Positions 35,838-44,658 of a stretch of 45,511 nt of DNA are shown piece by piece. The translations under genes were made by a program, and so were the position numbers. The stretch comes from an uncultured Bacteroidota bacterium (GTDB lineage Bacteria; Bacteroidota; Bacteroidia; AKYH767-A; OLB10): assembly GCA_903881665.1 (NCBI GenBank), contig CAIRUC010000130.1, forward strand, positions 1-45,511, given 5' to 3'. Every line of letters begins with the position of its first letter. Positions within the stretch are counted from its first letter, which is position 1. The notes beneath the pieces were generated by a model. That model saw only the letters and a program-made list of their open reading frames with translations. It ran no database searches and was not told the origin of the DNA.

Positions 35838-37211
35838 ATGAATTATCCTATAGAAAATATTTATTTTATGCTAGACCAAATCCATGAGGGTTTGGTTATT
35901 CTTGATAAAAATTTTAAATTTAAATACATCAATAAAGCTGCTGCTTTAGTTTTCGGAAAATCGGCTGAAGAAATTATTGGCAGTGAATTATCTGCTGTTG
36001 AACCGAAATCATTAATTTCTAATTCATTTAAGCAAATAATATCCGTTTTGAATGAAGACAAAGACCGAGAATGGGAAGAATACTTCCCTAATCGAGAGCT
36101 ATGGCTTCAATTTAACGCCTACAAAGTAGGTAACGAGATTTACATTTCTTTCCATAATATTAGCAATATCAAAGCGGCTTTTTTAACCGCGTACGAAGAA
36201 AGAGCTCGATTTGCACTTGCAGCGAAAGCAACTAAAGATATTATATGGGATTGGGATTTAATTAATAACAAAATATGGTGGAGCGATAATTTCTATAAAC
36301 AACTAGGACATAAAAAAAATGACCTCGGATCGAATGCTAATATTTGGGAAAAAAATATACATCCTGAAGATATTGAAAGGGTACGCGCCTGCATTAAAGA
36401 TGCCATTAAAAACGATAAAGAATTATGGACTTCAGAGTACCGGTTTAAATTAGTTGAAGGAGAATATTCTTACATTCTCGATCGCGGTTATTTATATTAT
36501 GATGAAGAAGGTGTAGCAATAAAGATGATTGGAGCCATGATGAATTTCACCGATATGAAAGAGAAAGAAATTCGACTGCTCGAATTGAGCAAAAAACTAC
36601 ACTCTGTTATTGAAGAAGAAAGGAGCCATTTAGCTAGAGAAATTCATGATGAACTTGGGCAAGAACTAACTTTATTAAAACTTGAACTTAATCGAATAAA
36701 AAAATCACTGCCTAGTCATCCGGAAGAGGCACTACTTCAATTAAATAATTCGCTCGAAACATTAAAGAGAAGCATTAATGCAGTAAAAAATATATCATTT
36801 GAATTGCACCCCCAATTAATTCGAGAACTTGGAATTAGGGAAGCCCTTGAACGATACATTGTAAACTTTTCAAAACGAAGTGGATTAAAGTGCACATTAG
36901 ATGCTGACAAAGAATTTCATTGTGACGATGAGTCAAAATCGCTAACCATCTATCGAATTATTCAAGAAGCGCTTTCCAATATAATAAAGCATGCGAATGC
37001 AACTAATGTACACGTAAGTATTACTTCTCGTAAACATTACTATAACATATCAATAAAAGATAATGGAATAGGAATAGCTGGAAAACCTGAAGGGAGAATT
37101 TCCTTAGGACTTACAGGAATGAAAGAGAGAGCAAATATAATTAATGCTGATCTGGAAATAATTTCAAATAATACAGGAACAACTATAAATATTGTAGTTC
37201 CAATTAAATAA
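35838..37211 (+). CDS. PAS-domain sensor histidine kinase (HisKA_3 type, cytoplasmic)
   Basis: 457 residues with no membrane segment. PAS 1 is at ~10-115 (GLVILDKNFKFKYINKAAAL), PAS 2 at ~125-240 (FALAAKATKDIIWDWDLINN, PAC-like EYRFKLVEGEYSYILDRGYL). The HisKA_3 dimerisation helix has EERSHLAREIHDELGQEL with phospho-acceptor H270. The ATPase domain shows the N box EALSNIIKHANA (N381), G1 DNGIGI (408-413), and G2-like GLTGMKERANII with NNTGTTINIVVPI. It is the NarX/LuxR-regulator class of kinase, soluble, so it senses an intracellular signal through PAS. Its regulator begins 6 nt after its stop. Confidence 0.93.
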   Translation: MNYPIENIYFMLDQIHEGLVILDKNFKFKYINKAAALVFGKSAEEIIGSELSAVEPKSLISNSFKQIISVLNEDKDREWEEYFPNRELWLQFNAYKVGNEIYISFHNISNIKAAFLTAYEERARFALAAKATKDIIWDWDLINNKIWWSDNFYKQLGHKKNDLGSNANIWEKNIHPEDIERVRACIKDAIKNDKELWTSEYRFKLVEGEYSYILDRGYLYYDEEGVAIKMIGAMMNFTDMKEKEIRLLELSKKLHSVIEEERSHLAREIHDELGQELTLLKLELNRIKKSLPSHPEEALLQLNNSLETLKRSINAVKNISFELHPQLIRELGIREALERYIVNFSKRSGLKCTLDADKEFHCDDESKSLTIYRIIQEALSNIIKHANATNVHVSITSRKHYYNISIKDNGIGIAGKPEGRISLGLTGMKERANIINADLEIISNNTGTTINIVVPIK

Positions 37212-37217
37212 TTTTAT

Positions 37218-37859
37218 ATGATAAAAATTTTAGTAGCAGATGACCATGCCCTATTAAGGAAGGCATTAAGTCAACTGATCAAAGATGTCTATCCTGATGC
37301 AATAATACAGGAAGCTGAAAACGGACAAGCTGCACTTGAACTATTGAGAAAAGAAACATTCTCTGTTGCCATTCTAGACCTAACAATGCCATTGCGCGAC
37401 GGATTAGATGTACTTAAACAGCTGCTTCCAGTTCATAACATCACCACTCCTATTATTGTTTTAAGTATGCACCCAGAAGAACTATATTCACAGCGGGTTA
37501 TTCGCGCGGGCGGTGCAGCATTTCTAACTAAAGATTGTAATCCAGAAGAACTAACTGATGCAATTCAAGCAATTCTTGAAGGCAAAGAACATATCAGCCA
37601 TCGCACATCAAATAAACATGATAAAGGCATGCGAGAAGGCCATCCTCAAGTTGAAAAACTTCACGAAAAATTGAGTGATCGCGAACTGCAAGTCCTAAAA
37701 TTATTTGCACAAGGGAGAAACACTATTGAGATCGCAGATATTCTTATGACCACAACAAATAGCATTAGCACTTACAAAGGGCGAATACGTGACAAGTTGC
37801 AATTAAATTCATCGGCAGATATGATTCGCTTTGCAATTGATAACGGATTATGCGGATAG
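37218..37859 (+). CDS. LuxR-type response regulator, partner of the adjacent kinase
   Basis: 213 residues. Receiver with D8-D9, phospho-acceptor D54 (AILDLTMPLRDG), S83 and K105 (FLTKDCNPEE). The C-terminal helix-turn-helix is LSDRELQVLKLFAQGRNTIE, then IADILMTTTNSISTYKGRIR. It shares the same layout and many residues with the regulator at 34741-35379 (HPEE, LTK/ITK-D, ISTY-x-x-RI), consistent with local duplication of a two-component pair. Targets unknown. Downstream is a convergent gap of about 150 bases to der, without a clear terminator. Confidence 0.92.
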   Translation: MIKILVADDHALLRKALSQLIKDVYPDAIIQEAENGQAALELLRKETFSVAILDLTMPLRDGLDVLKQLLPVHNITTPIIVLSMHPEELYSQRVIRAGGAAFLTKDCNPEELTDAIQAILEGKEHISHRTSNKHDKGMREGHPQVEKLHEKLSDRELQVLKLFAQGRNTIEIADILMTTTNSISTYKGRIRDKLQLNSSADMIRFAIDNGLCG

Positions 37860-38012
37860 CTACATTTCTGCCAATTACAAATAGACAATAAAGATGTCCT
37901 CAAAATGAGTTAATGTAGTGATGCGAATAACAATAGATTTTTGAAGGGATCAATGCAAAAAACGCAACACATCAACTTATGCTGTAAGGTGCTTCAAACA
38001 AGCGAAAAAGCA

Positions 38013-39335
38013 TTATTCCTGCTCTTTTTCTTTTTCTTTATTTCTAAAGTAAAGCGTAATTGGTATTCCGCTAAAATCGAAATTTTCGCGCATTTTATTT
38101 TCAACAAATCGCTTATATGATTCGCCGATGTATTGAGGCAAATTGCAGAAGAATGCAAATGTTGGTGCGTAACCAGGAAGCTGAGTAATGTATTTAATAC
38201 TAATATTTTTCCCTTTGATTGCAGGGGGCGGATAATTCTGCACATAAGGCAACATCACTTTATTCAACTTAGAAGTTGAAATTTTAGTGGTTTTATTAGT
38301 GTACACTTTTATAGCCGTTTCAAGGGCTTTAAAAACACGTTGCTTAGTTAACGTTGAAGTAAATATTATAGGCACATCTACAAAAGGACTCAACTTTTCT
38401 TTAATTGTCTCCTCGTATTTTTTCATAGTGTTGGTTTCTTTTTCCATAAGATCCCATTTATTCACCAATATAACAACTCCTTTTTTATTGCGCTCACAAA
38501 GTCGGAATATATTCATGTCTTGCGCGGCAATTCCTTTTGTAGCATCGATCATCATTAAACAAACATCGGCTTCTTCGATGGCTCTTACAGAACGCATCAC
38601 CGAATAAAATTCGATATCTTCTTTTACTACTCTTTTCTTTCTTAAACCAGCGGTATCGATCAATAAAAAGTCGAACCCAAAACTTTGATAACGCGTATAT
38701 ATTGTATCTCGTGTAGTACCAGCAATAGGGGTTACGATGGCTCTCTCTACTCCTATCAACGTATTTAGCAAGGAAGATTTCCCAACATTAGGTTGACCAA
38801 TAATTGCAATGCGCGGCAACTCTGGAATCTCAACATCTTCAGGATCGAAAACACCTACCATCGCATCCAACAATTCACCTGTTCCGCTACCGCTCATCGC
38901 TGAAATAGGATAGATATCGCCCATACCTAAAGCATAAAACTCATTGGCTTCATGTATGCGTTTAGAGCTATCAACTTTATTTGTTACAAGAAATAATTTC
39001 TTTTTGCAACGACGTAGCATATTCGCTACTTCTTTATCGAGATCAGTTAAACCGTCTGCAACATCAACCACAAACAATATCACATTAGCTTCGTCGATTG
39101 CCAACTGCACTTGTTTTCTGATTTCTCCTTCAAAAATATCATCCGACCCGGTAACATATCCTCCGGTATCAATTAACGAAAATGTTCTTCCAATCCAATC
39201 CGCTTTGCCATAGTGACGATCGCGGGTTACCCCAGACGTTTCATCTACGATAGCTTTTCTTGATTCTGTTAATCGATTAAATAAAGTCGACTTCCCTACA
39301 TTCGGTCGTCCTACTATTGCAACAATATTTGCCAT
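38013..39335 (-). CDS. der: Ribosome-assembly GTPase Der (EngA)
   Basis: 440 residues with the tandem GTPase arrangement unique to Der: first P-loop GRPNVGKS (9-16), DTGG and NKVD; second P-loop GQPNVGKS (180-187), DTAGLRKK and [10 protein letters not shown]-terminal KH-like domain follows ([20 protein letters not shown]), with a basic Lys/Glu tail. It acts in 50S subunit maturation. Eight nt after era, so co-transcribed. Confidence 0.97.
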   Translation of the reverse strand: MANIVAIVGRPNVGKSTLFNRLTESRKAIVDETSGVTRDRHYGKADWIGRTFSLIDTGGYVTGSDDIFEGEIRKQVQLAIDEANVILFVVDVADGLTDLDKEVANMLRRCKKKLFLVTNKVDSSKRIHEANEFYALGMGDIYPISAMSGSGTGELLDAMVGVFDPEDVEIPELPRIAIIGQPNVGKSSLLNTLIGVERAIVTPIAGTTRDTIYTRYQSFGFDFLLIDTAGLRKKRVVKEDIEFYSVMRSVRAIEEADVCLMMIDATKGIAAQDMNIFRLCERNKKGVVILVNKWDLMEKETNTMKKYEETIKEKLSPFVDVPIIFTSTLTKQRVFKALETAIKVYTNKTTKISTSKLNKVMLPYVQNYPPPAIKGKNISIKYITQLPGYAPTFAFFCNLPQYIGESYKRFVENKMRENFDFSGIPITLYFRNKEKEKEQE

Positions 39336-39343
39336 TGATTGTA

Positions 39344-40228
39344 TTATTGATCGTACCCGAATTTACGAAGCATATATTCGTTATTTCTCCAGTCGTCGAG
39401 TACTTTTACTGTTAATTCTAAATGCACTTGTTTTTCGAGCACTTGTTCAAGCTTCCTCCTCGATTCAATTCCGAGTTTTTTAATTGCTTTTCCTTGGTAT
39501 CCGAGTAATATTCCTTTTTGTGTTTCTCTTGCACAATAAATGGTAGTATAGATTCTATCTATTGTTTCACTTTCTTTATAGCTTGTAATCAGCACTTCTA
39601 CTGAATAAGGAATTTCTTGTTGGTATAAGCTCAAAATTCTTTCACGAATTATTTCTGCTGCAAAGAATCGCATATTACGATCGCTTACCGACTCATCGTC
39701 TTTATCGAAATAAGCAGGTCCTTCAGGCAGCTCGGCAAGAATTTTATTTACCATTACATCAATAGCAAACTTATGCAATGCAGAAATCGGAAGAATTTCC
39801 TTTGGGTTTAGCATTTCTTTCCAATGCGCCACCGCCACTTCCACTTTTTCTTGATCGGCCGTATCAATTTTATTGATAATGACATACACAGGCACTACCT
39901 GCGATGTTAATTTCATCTTCAATTCTTCATCAATACTTCTGTCGTTAATTTCTGTTACGTAAAGAATTACATCGGCATCGGTAAACGTTTCTTCAACTGC
40001 ACCAAGCATACGCTCATGCAATTTATAAGCTGGCTTCATTATTCCTGGAGTATCCGAAAAAACGATCTGATAATTTTCGTCGTTCAAGATTCCTTTAATA
40101 CGATGACGGGTTGTTTGCGCCTTAGCATTGACTATTGAAAGATCCTGACCCAGCAAAGCATTCATCAAGGTACTTTTACCTACATTAGGTTTTCCTACGA
40201 TATTTACGAAACCGGATTTATGAGACAT
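39344..40228 (-). CDS. era: Ribosome-assembly GTPase Era
   Basis: 294 residues. GTPase motifs GKPNVGKS (12-19), TTRHRI, SDTPGI, and NKID, then a KH RNA-binding domain with [19 protein letters not shown] near residue 235-253. It binds the 3' end of 16S rRNA for 30S maturation. A -7-like box lies 5 nt before the ATG. The era-der pairing concentrates two ribosome-assembly GTPases in one transcript. Confidence 0.97.
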   Translation of the reverse strand: MSHKSGFVNIVGKPNVGKSTLMNALLGQDLSIVNAKAQTTRHRIKGILNDENYQIVFSDTPGIMKPAYKLHERMLGAVEETFTDADVILYVTEINDRSIDEELKMKLTSQVVPVYVIINKIDTADQEKVEVAVAHWKEMLNPKEILPISALHKFAIDVMVNKILAELPEGPAYFDKDDESVSDRNMRFFAAEIIRERILSLYQQEIPYSVEVLITSYKESETIDRIYTTIYCARETQKGILLGYQGKAIKKLGIESRRKLEQVLEKQVHLELTVKVLDDWRNNEYMLRKFGYDQ

Positions 40229-40233
40229 GGGCG

Positions 40234-40241
40234 CAAAGATA
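40234..40241 (-). promoter_or_regulatory. Candidate -7 box of era-der
   Basis: Minus-strand TATCTTTG ending 5 nt before the era ATG; would give a near-leaderless transcript. No -33 box at standard spacing. Confidence 0.4.
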
Positions 40242-40323
40242 CCTTTTTTTAGAGGAGCATGGAAGGATTAATGCTGACGAAAAGGCATGAAACACCTTTA
40301 AAATCGTGTATTTTCTTCCAAAA

Positions 40324-42069
40324 TTAGAAGTAATTCAATAATCCGAAGTGGATTTTGGCAGTTTTGAAAAACAAGGGGTTGTCTTGCTGCGATCCTAACG
40401 CATAGTTAAAAGAAAAGATTCCGACCTTAGTTTCAAAGGTAATTCCTGCGCCAAAACCATAAGGATGATCACAAAAAAAAGTTTTATTACTACTATTTTC
40501 ATAATAGGCCTGGTTATAAAACAATAATAAATAGGAGTTTTGTTCTAGTATCATTCTAACTTCCGCTTTTCCTATTACATAACGAGATGCAATTAAGGAC
40601 GATTCATCAAAGCCTCGAAGTGATTTTAATCCGCCAATTCGATACAATTCATTACTAAATAAGGATGGACTTTCGACAGCTCCACCAATCGTTCCAATAT
40701 TAATAACTCCTCTTTGACCAACGGGAAAATAGATATCGGCATTCGCTTCCATTTTATATTGAGTAGTACGTAAAACGAGACTATCGTATAATTCGGTTTT
40801 TATTTTTGCATTTTTACTAATCAATCTTGATCCCGCTGCTGCAACTATATCTATTGCATAACCTTTTCTTGGATTTAATCGATAATCAAGATGTTCGATT
40901 TGAAGCCCGATACCATAATTTAGAGCTGTTACATCGGCAAACGCAGGCAATTCTTTTGCACTTGAGTACCCTTTTGTACTAATAAGATCACTCGTTTTTT
41001 TACCTGCAAAAACCCAAATTGAATTATTACCTGCTAATAAATAGCGGAACCCTAATTGACGATTGATTTCAAGAAAAAATGTGTCTTTTTTAAAAAGTGT
41101 TAGGTCGAAATCGATACCGAAAGGTAAACCTAAAATAAAGGGATAACTCATTTTTATTTTCAAATCCTGCGTGCGCGGAAGTGGATTATTCCAATTAAGA
41201 TCGAACAATTCTGCACGACCGAAAGCATTATGCAATCGCAACTTCACATCACCGGTTACATATACTTTTCCGGCATTCGTATTGTCGGGTTGAACGCCAA
41301 TAACTCCATTAAATTGGCTTGCCTTTTTATTTTGCAGATAAAATACTGGACGCGCAAATCCCGGAAAATAGTCAATCTCAAAAGGTCTTGCTTCAGTAAC
41401 AAAAGGAAGTTCTTTTAACTTTAATGAAATCTTTTTGTATAGCGATTCATTAAAAACAGTTCCCGGTTTTAATGATAAATAATTAAAAAGGTAGTCTTCA
41501 GAAATCTTAGCATCTCCTTTTACGATTGCGGTATCTAAAACAATCAAAGGGCCTTTATTAAGCACCAAAACAGCCTTTATTTCATGATCAACTATTTCTA
41601 CGCTATCTAGTTTTACGAATGCAAAGGGGCACCCATTATTCGAACAAAACTTCAATAACTTCGACGTTAATCGTTGGTAAGATATTGGAGAAAAAGGTGT
41701 CCCCTCAAAATTGCCTATTCTTAATCCCGATTGAGAAAGCATTGCCAAAGTTTGACTTTCCATTCGAAGCTGAACCAATGCATACATTTCACCAATATGC
41801 CACCATATAATGTGAACACTACCCGAAAGTGACATGCTATCGATTCCAGCAGTTAAGAATCCTTGCGAAAAAAAATCTTGCTGAATTTTATTTAATCCTG
41901 TAGAAATCGAAAGTGTATCTGCCGAAATCAAATTTAAAAATTTAATTTCAGCCTTTCCTACTTTCGCTTCACTTTTCTTATCTACTGTTTTAAACACAAA
42001 ACTTCGTTGCCCCGTAACCGTTAGATGCAGCAGCAGCAATAAAGCAAAATATAGAAACTTTTTTATCAA
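40324..42069 (-). CDS. BamA/TamA-like outer-membrane barrel protein with POTRA
   Basis: 581 residues from a TTG at 42069, giving the signal peptide (M)IKKFLYFALLLLLHLTVTGQ; no ATG is available near, and another TTG at 42093 would overlap ung by 13 nt. After ~100 residues of periplasmic region with two POTRA-like pieces (LIVLDTAIVKGDAKISEDYL, FNESLYKKISLKLKELPFVT), the rest is a beta-barrel (GVQPDNTNAGKVYVTGDVKL, GYAIDIVAAAGSRL) with the Omp85-like loop RIGGLKSLRGFDESSL and terminal Phe (LLNYF). It is shorter than BamA, nearer TamA/ShlB relatives; cargo unknown. Follows ung closely on the same strand. Confidence 0.82.
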   Translation of the reverse strand: MIKKFLYFALLLLLHLTVTGQRSFVFKTVDKKSEAKVGKAEIKFLNLISADTLSISTGLNKIQQDFFSQGFLTAGIDSMSLSGSVHIIWWHIGEMYALVQLRMESQTLAMLSQSGLRIGNFEGTPFSPISYQRLTSKLLKFCSNNGCPFAFVKLDSVEIVDHEIKAVLVLNKGPLIVLDTAIVKGDAKISEDYLFNYLSLKPGTVFNESLYKKISLKLKELPFVTEARPFEIDYFPGFARPVFYLQNKKASQFNGVIGVQPDNTNAGKVYVTGDVKLRLHNAFGRAELFDLNWNNPLPRTQDLKIKMSYPFILGLPFGIDFDLTLFKKDTFFLEINRQLGFRYLLAGNNSIWVFAGKKTSDLISTKGYSSAKELPAFADVTALNYGIGLQIEHLDYRLNPRKGYAIDIVAAAGSRLISKNAKIKTELYDSLVLRTTQYKMEANADIYFPVGQRGVINIGTIGGAVESPSLFSNELYRIGGLKSLRGFDESSLIASRYVIGKAEVRMILEQNSYLLLFYNQAYYENSSNKTFFCDHPYGFGAGITFETKVGIFSFNYALGSQQDNPLFFKTAKIHFGLLNYF

Positions 42070-42080
42070 TTCAATCTGTA

Positions 42081-42764
42081 TTATAATGACCAATCGATCG
42101 TTGTTTTCCCTAACGACTCAAGTAGCGCATTTGTTTTCGAGAAGTGCTTACAACCTACAAACCCAGTTCTAGCTAATGGAGAAGGATGTGCGGCCTCTAA
42201 AATAAAATGCTTTTCCTTATTTATAATTGACGCTTTTTGTTTTGCGAAATTACCCCACAACAAAAAAACAACTCCTTCATTCTGCTCCGAAATAGTTCGA
42301 ATTACCGTATCTGTAAAAAGCTCCCATCCTTTTTTTTGGTGCGAGCCTGCAGCATTTGCGCGAACAGTAAGGGTTGCATTAAGCAGCAATACACCTTGCT
42401 TCGCCCATGCTTCAAGATTACCACCTACTGAAATTGGAACACCCACATCACGTAGTAATTCTTTAAACACATTCTGTAACGATGGAGGTTTTCGAATAGT
42501 ATCGGCCACCGAAAAACAAAGACCGTTCGCTTGCCCATCGCCATGATACGGATCTTGACCGATAATGACGGCTTTCACTTTATCGAAAGGAGTATATTCG
42601 AAAGCCGCGAAGATTTTATTTGAGGGAGGATAAATGATATGGCCGAAAATTTTCTCCGTTAGTAAAAATGCACTTAGTTGTTGAAAATAAGGTTTTGAAA
42701 ATTCTTCTGAAAGACGGTGCCTCCAGCTTTGCTCTATATCCATCACTTCGATTCCCGACATCAT
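42081..42764 (-). CDS. ung: Uracil-DNA glycosylase (family 1)
   Basis: 227 residues. Motif A GQDPYH (70-75, catalytic D71), LCFSV, the LLLNATLTV strand, LLWGNFAKQK, and motif B HPSPLA (catalytic His near 190). It removes uracil from DNA by hydrolysing the N-glycosidic bond. Starts at the first of two adjacent ATGs; an in-frame ATG at codon 8 (MDIEQSW) is a possible alternative. Confidence 0.97.
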   Translation of the reverse strand: MMSGIEVMDIEQSWRHRLSEEFSKPYFQQLSAFLLTEKIFGHIIYPPSNKIFAAFEYTPFDKVKAVIIGQDPYHGDGQANGLCFSVADTIRKPPSLQNVFKELLRDVGVPISVGGNLEAWAKQGVLLLNATLTVRANAAGSHQKKGWELFTDTVIRTISEQNEGVVFLLWGNFAKQKASIINKEKHFILEAAHPSPLARTGFVGCKHFSKTNALLESLGKTTIDWSL

Positions 42765-43036
42765 ACATTCTAATTTATACGTGAAGATACTAATCCATAT
42801 TGTTCTAAAAAAACAGAAACTTGGAAGCTAACGATTTGCCTCAATAGTAAATTTGACACATCTAGAGCGCAGCAAAGGAAGGAAGAAAATAGACCAAAAA
42901 AAGAAGTAAATCAGCCGGTCAAAAAAAGTTTCCCACAAAAATTTAAATATCATTGTGCAAGAAAATATTTAACAAAAGACTTTTTTCATCTTAAAAATCG
43001 TTTATTTTGCGACGAATTGTTGAATTAAAACGACAC
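42765..43036. other. Intergenic region between ung and the small lipoprotein
   Basis: About 270 AT-rich bases that must hold divergent promoters. TAAATTTG occurs on the plus strand at 42848-42855 and a shortened TTATTTTG near the lipoprotein gene. No gene seen. Confidence 0.4.
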
Positions 43037-43162
43037 ATGCGCAAATCCATCTTATTTATTTTGTTCGGGCTTATCGTTGCCTGCGCAATATCTTGTAAAT
43101 CAAGAGAAAAATGTCCTGCCTACGGACAAAACCCACAAAAAGCAGCAGAGCGCCCGGCATAA
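43037..43162 (+). CDS. 41-residue lipoprotein
   Basis: Starts MRKSILFILFGLIVACAISC: a positively charged start, hydrophobic helix, and Cys at 16 or 20 as the lipidation site (L-I-V-A-C and A-I-S-C both resemble lipoboxes). The mature tail is only about 20-25 residues (KSREKCPAYGQNPQKAAER, Pro-Ala end) and has a further Cys. Short Bacteroidota lipoproteins of this shape are easily missed by length filters. It precedes mgtE by 115 nt; a link is possible but not shown. Confidence 0.65.
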   Translation: MRKSILFILFGLIVACAISCKSREKCPAYGQNPQKAAERPA

Positions 43163-43277
43163 TCTCCCTTCGGAGTATCTTTAACAAGAGTGCTATCAAG
43201 AGGTAGGCTACTAACCTTCAAGCTCACACTGAAAGAGTAGGCGCTGTCATTAATTATTAACCCTAACGAGCTAGCTT
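43163..43277 (+). other. Leader before mgtE
   Basis: 115 nt between the small lipoprotein stop and mgtE. A short inverted repeat (CTCC-CTTC-GGAG) sits at its start and several longer complementary patches are possible (GGTAG / CTAACC). I cannot match it to a known Mg-sensing riboswitch. Confidence 0.3.
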
Positions 43278-44657
43278 ATGCAACCGGAAATCGAAAAGCC
43301 GATGATTATTGGGCTGATTGAGTCAGGAGATAAGGATCTTCTTGAGGAAAAGCTAGAATCTTGGCTACCTCAGGAATTAGCCGATCTGTGTAATGATCTA
43401 AGCGTTCAAGACCAAGCATTCGTTTTTAGTGTAATAGATAGGGAGCAGGCCTACCAGACCTTTGAAGAGCTCGAGTTCAGCATCCAAGTTGATCTACTTA
43501 ACGAGCTAAGATATAGGCAAGTACAGCTGATATTAAATGACATGTCGCCGGATAATCGGACGGCATTTTTGGAGCAACTCGATACCGATTATCTTAATAA
43601 ATTACTAAAACTACTCACGCAAAAAGAGCGTCGTGTAGCCCTATCGCTATTAGGATATCCTGAAGATTCGATAGGACGATTGATGACGCCCGATTATGTG
43701 GCAGTAAATCAAGAATGGACGGTAAAGCAAATCATTGATTTTATTCGTAGTCATGGGGAGAACTCAGAAACGCTCGACGTAATATATATTGTTGACGAAA
43801 AAGGATATCTCGTTGATGACATTAGAATTGGTGACGTTTTACTTTCTGAGGATCATATTCCGGTTAAAGAGATCCTTGATGGAAAATATGTTTCGTTGCT
43901 TGTAACCGACGATGAAGAAGTAGCTATTAAAGTATTTGGAAAGTCGAACCGAGTGGCCTTGCCGGTTACTAATGCTGGTGGATTATTATTAGGCATCGTC
44001 ACAGTAGATGACATTTTACAACTCGCTAAGGAAGAAAACACCGAAGATATCCAGAAGATTGGTGCGGTAGAAGCGCTCGACGAACCGTATATGGATGTAT
44101 CACTCACGCAGATGTTGCGCAAGCGAGCTCCATGGCTAATCATACTATTTATTGGAGAAATGTTTACCGCATCGGCCATGTCGTTCTTCGAAAATGAAAT
44201 CGACAAAGCCGTTGTACTTGCGTTATTCATTCCCCTCATCGTTTCGAGTGGTGGTAATAGCGGGTCGCAGGCCTCAACATTGATTATTCGTGCACTTGCA
44301 CTTGGCGAGATTACCATACTTGATTGGTGGCGCATTATTCGCAGAGAAATAGTTACCGGATTATATCTCGGATTAATATTAGGGTTCATAGGATTTTCGA
44401 GGGTTACCACATGGCATTTCTTCACCGATATATATGGACCTCATTGGTTACTCATTGCACTAACAATTGGCTTTTCAGTATTTGGTGTAGTGCTATGGGG
44501 CACAATAATGGGATCAATGATGCCCTTATTTTTAAAACGACTAGGGCTAGATCCTGCAACATCATCTGCTCCCTTTATTGCAACTATGGTTGACGTAACT
44601 GGACTCGTTATTTATTTCACCTTCGCTTCTGCTATTCTTAAGGGAACTCTTTTGTAA
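43278..44657 (+). CDS. mgtE: Magnesium transporter MgtE
   Basis: 459 residues, full length. The N domain of MgtE is residues ~1-130 (WLPQELADLCNDLSVQDQAF; LLKLLTQKERRVALSLLGYP), followed by the tandem CBS domains (SIGRLMTPDYVAVNQEWTVK; VALPVTNAGGLLLGIVTVDD) and five membrane helices from ~285. The pore motif PLIVSSGGNSGSQASTLIIR is intact, as is the last helix with SSAPFIATMVDVTGLVIYFT. It lets Mg2+ in through a channel gated by Mg binding to the cytosolic domains. One nt separates its stop from the next gene. Confidence 0.96.
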   Translation: MQPEIEKPMIIGLIESGDKDLLEEKLESWLPQELADLCNDLSVQDQAFVFSVIDREQAYQTFEELEFSIQVDLLNELRYRQVQLILNDMSPDNRTAFLEQLDTDYLNKLLKLLTQKERRVALSLLGYPEDSIGRLMTPDYVAVNQEWTVKQIIDFIRSHGENSETLDVIYIVDEKGYLVDDIRIGDVLLSEDHIPVKEILDGKYVSLLVTDDEEVAIKVFGKSNRVALPVTNAGGLLLGIVTVDDILQLAKEENTEDIQKIGAVEALDEPYMDVSLTQMLRKRAPWLIILFIGEMFTASAMSFFENEIDKAVVLALFIPLIVSSGGNSGSQASTLIIRALALGEITILDWWRIIRREIVTGLYLGLILGFIGFSRVTTWHFFTDIYGPHWLLIALTIGFSVFGVVLWGTIMGSMMPLFLKRLGLDPATSSAPFIATMVDVTGLVIYFTFASAILKGTLL

Positions 44658-44658
44658 A

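Noticed and set aside
43163..43277. Known Mg2+ riboswitch (M-box) before mgtE
   Set aside because: The leader is too short and I cannot find the conserved core; only small local hairpins are visible.
43853..44425. 190-codon minus-strand frame
   Set aside because: It lies opposite mgtE, which has complete family motifs; the frame is a shadow.
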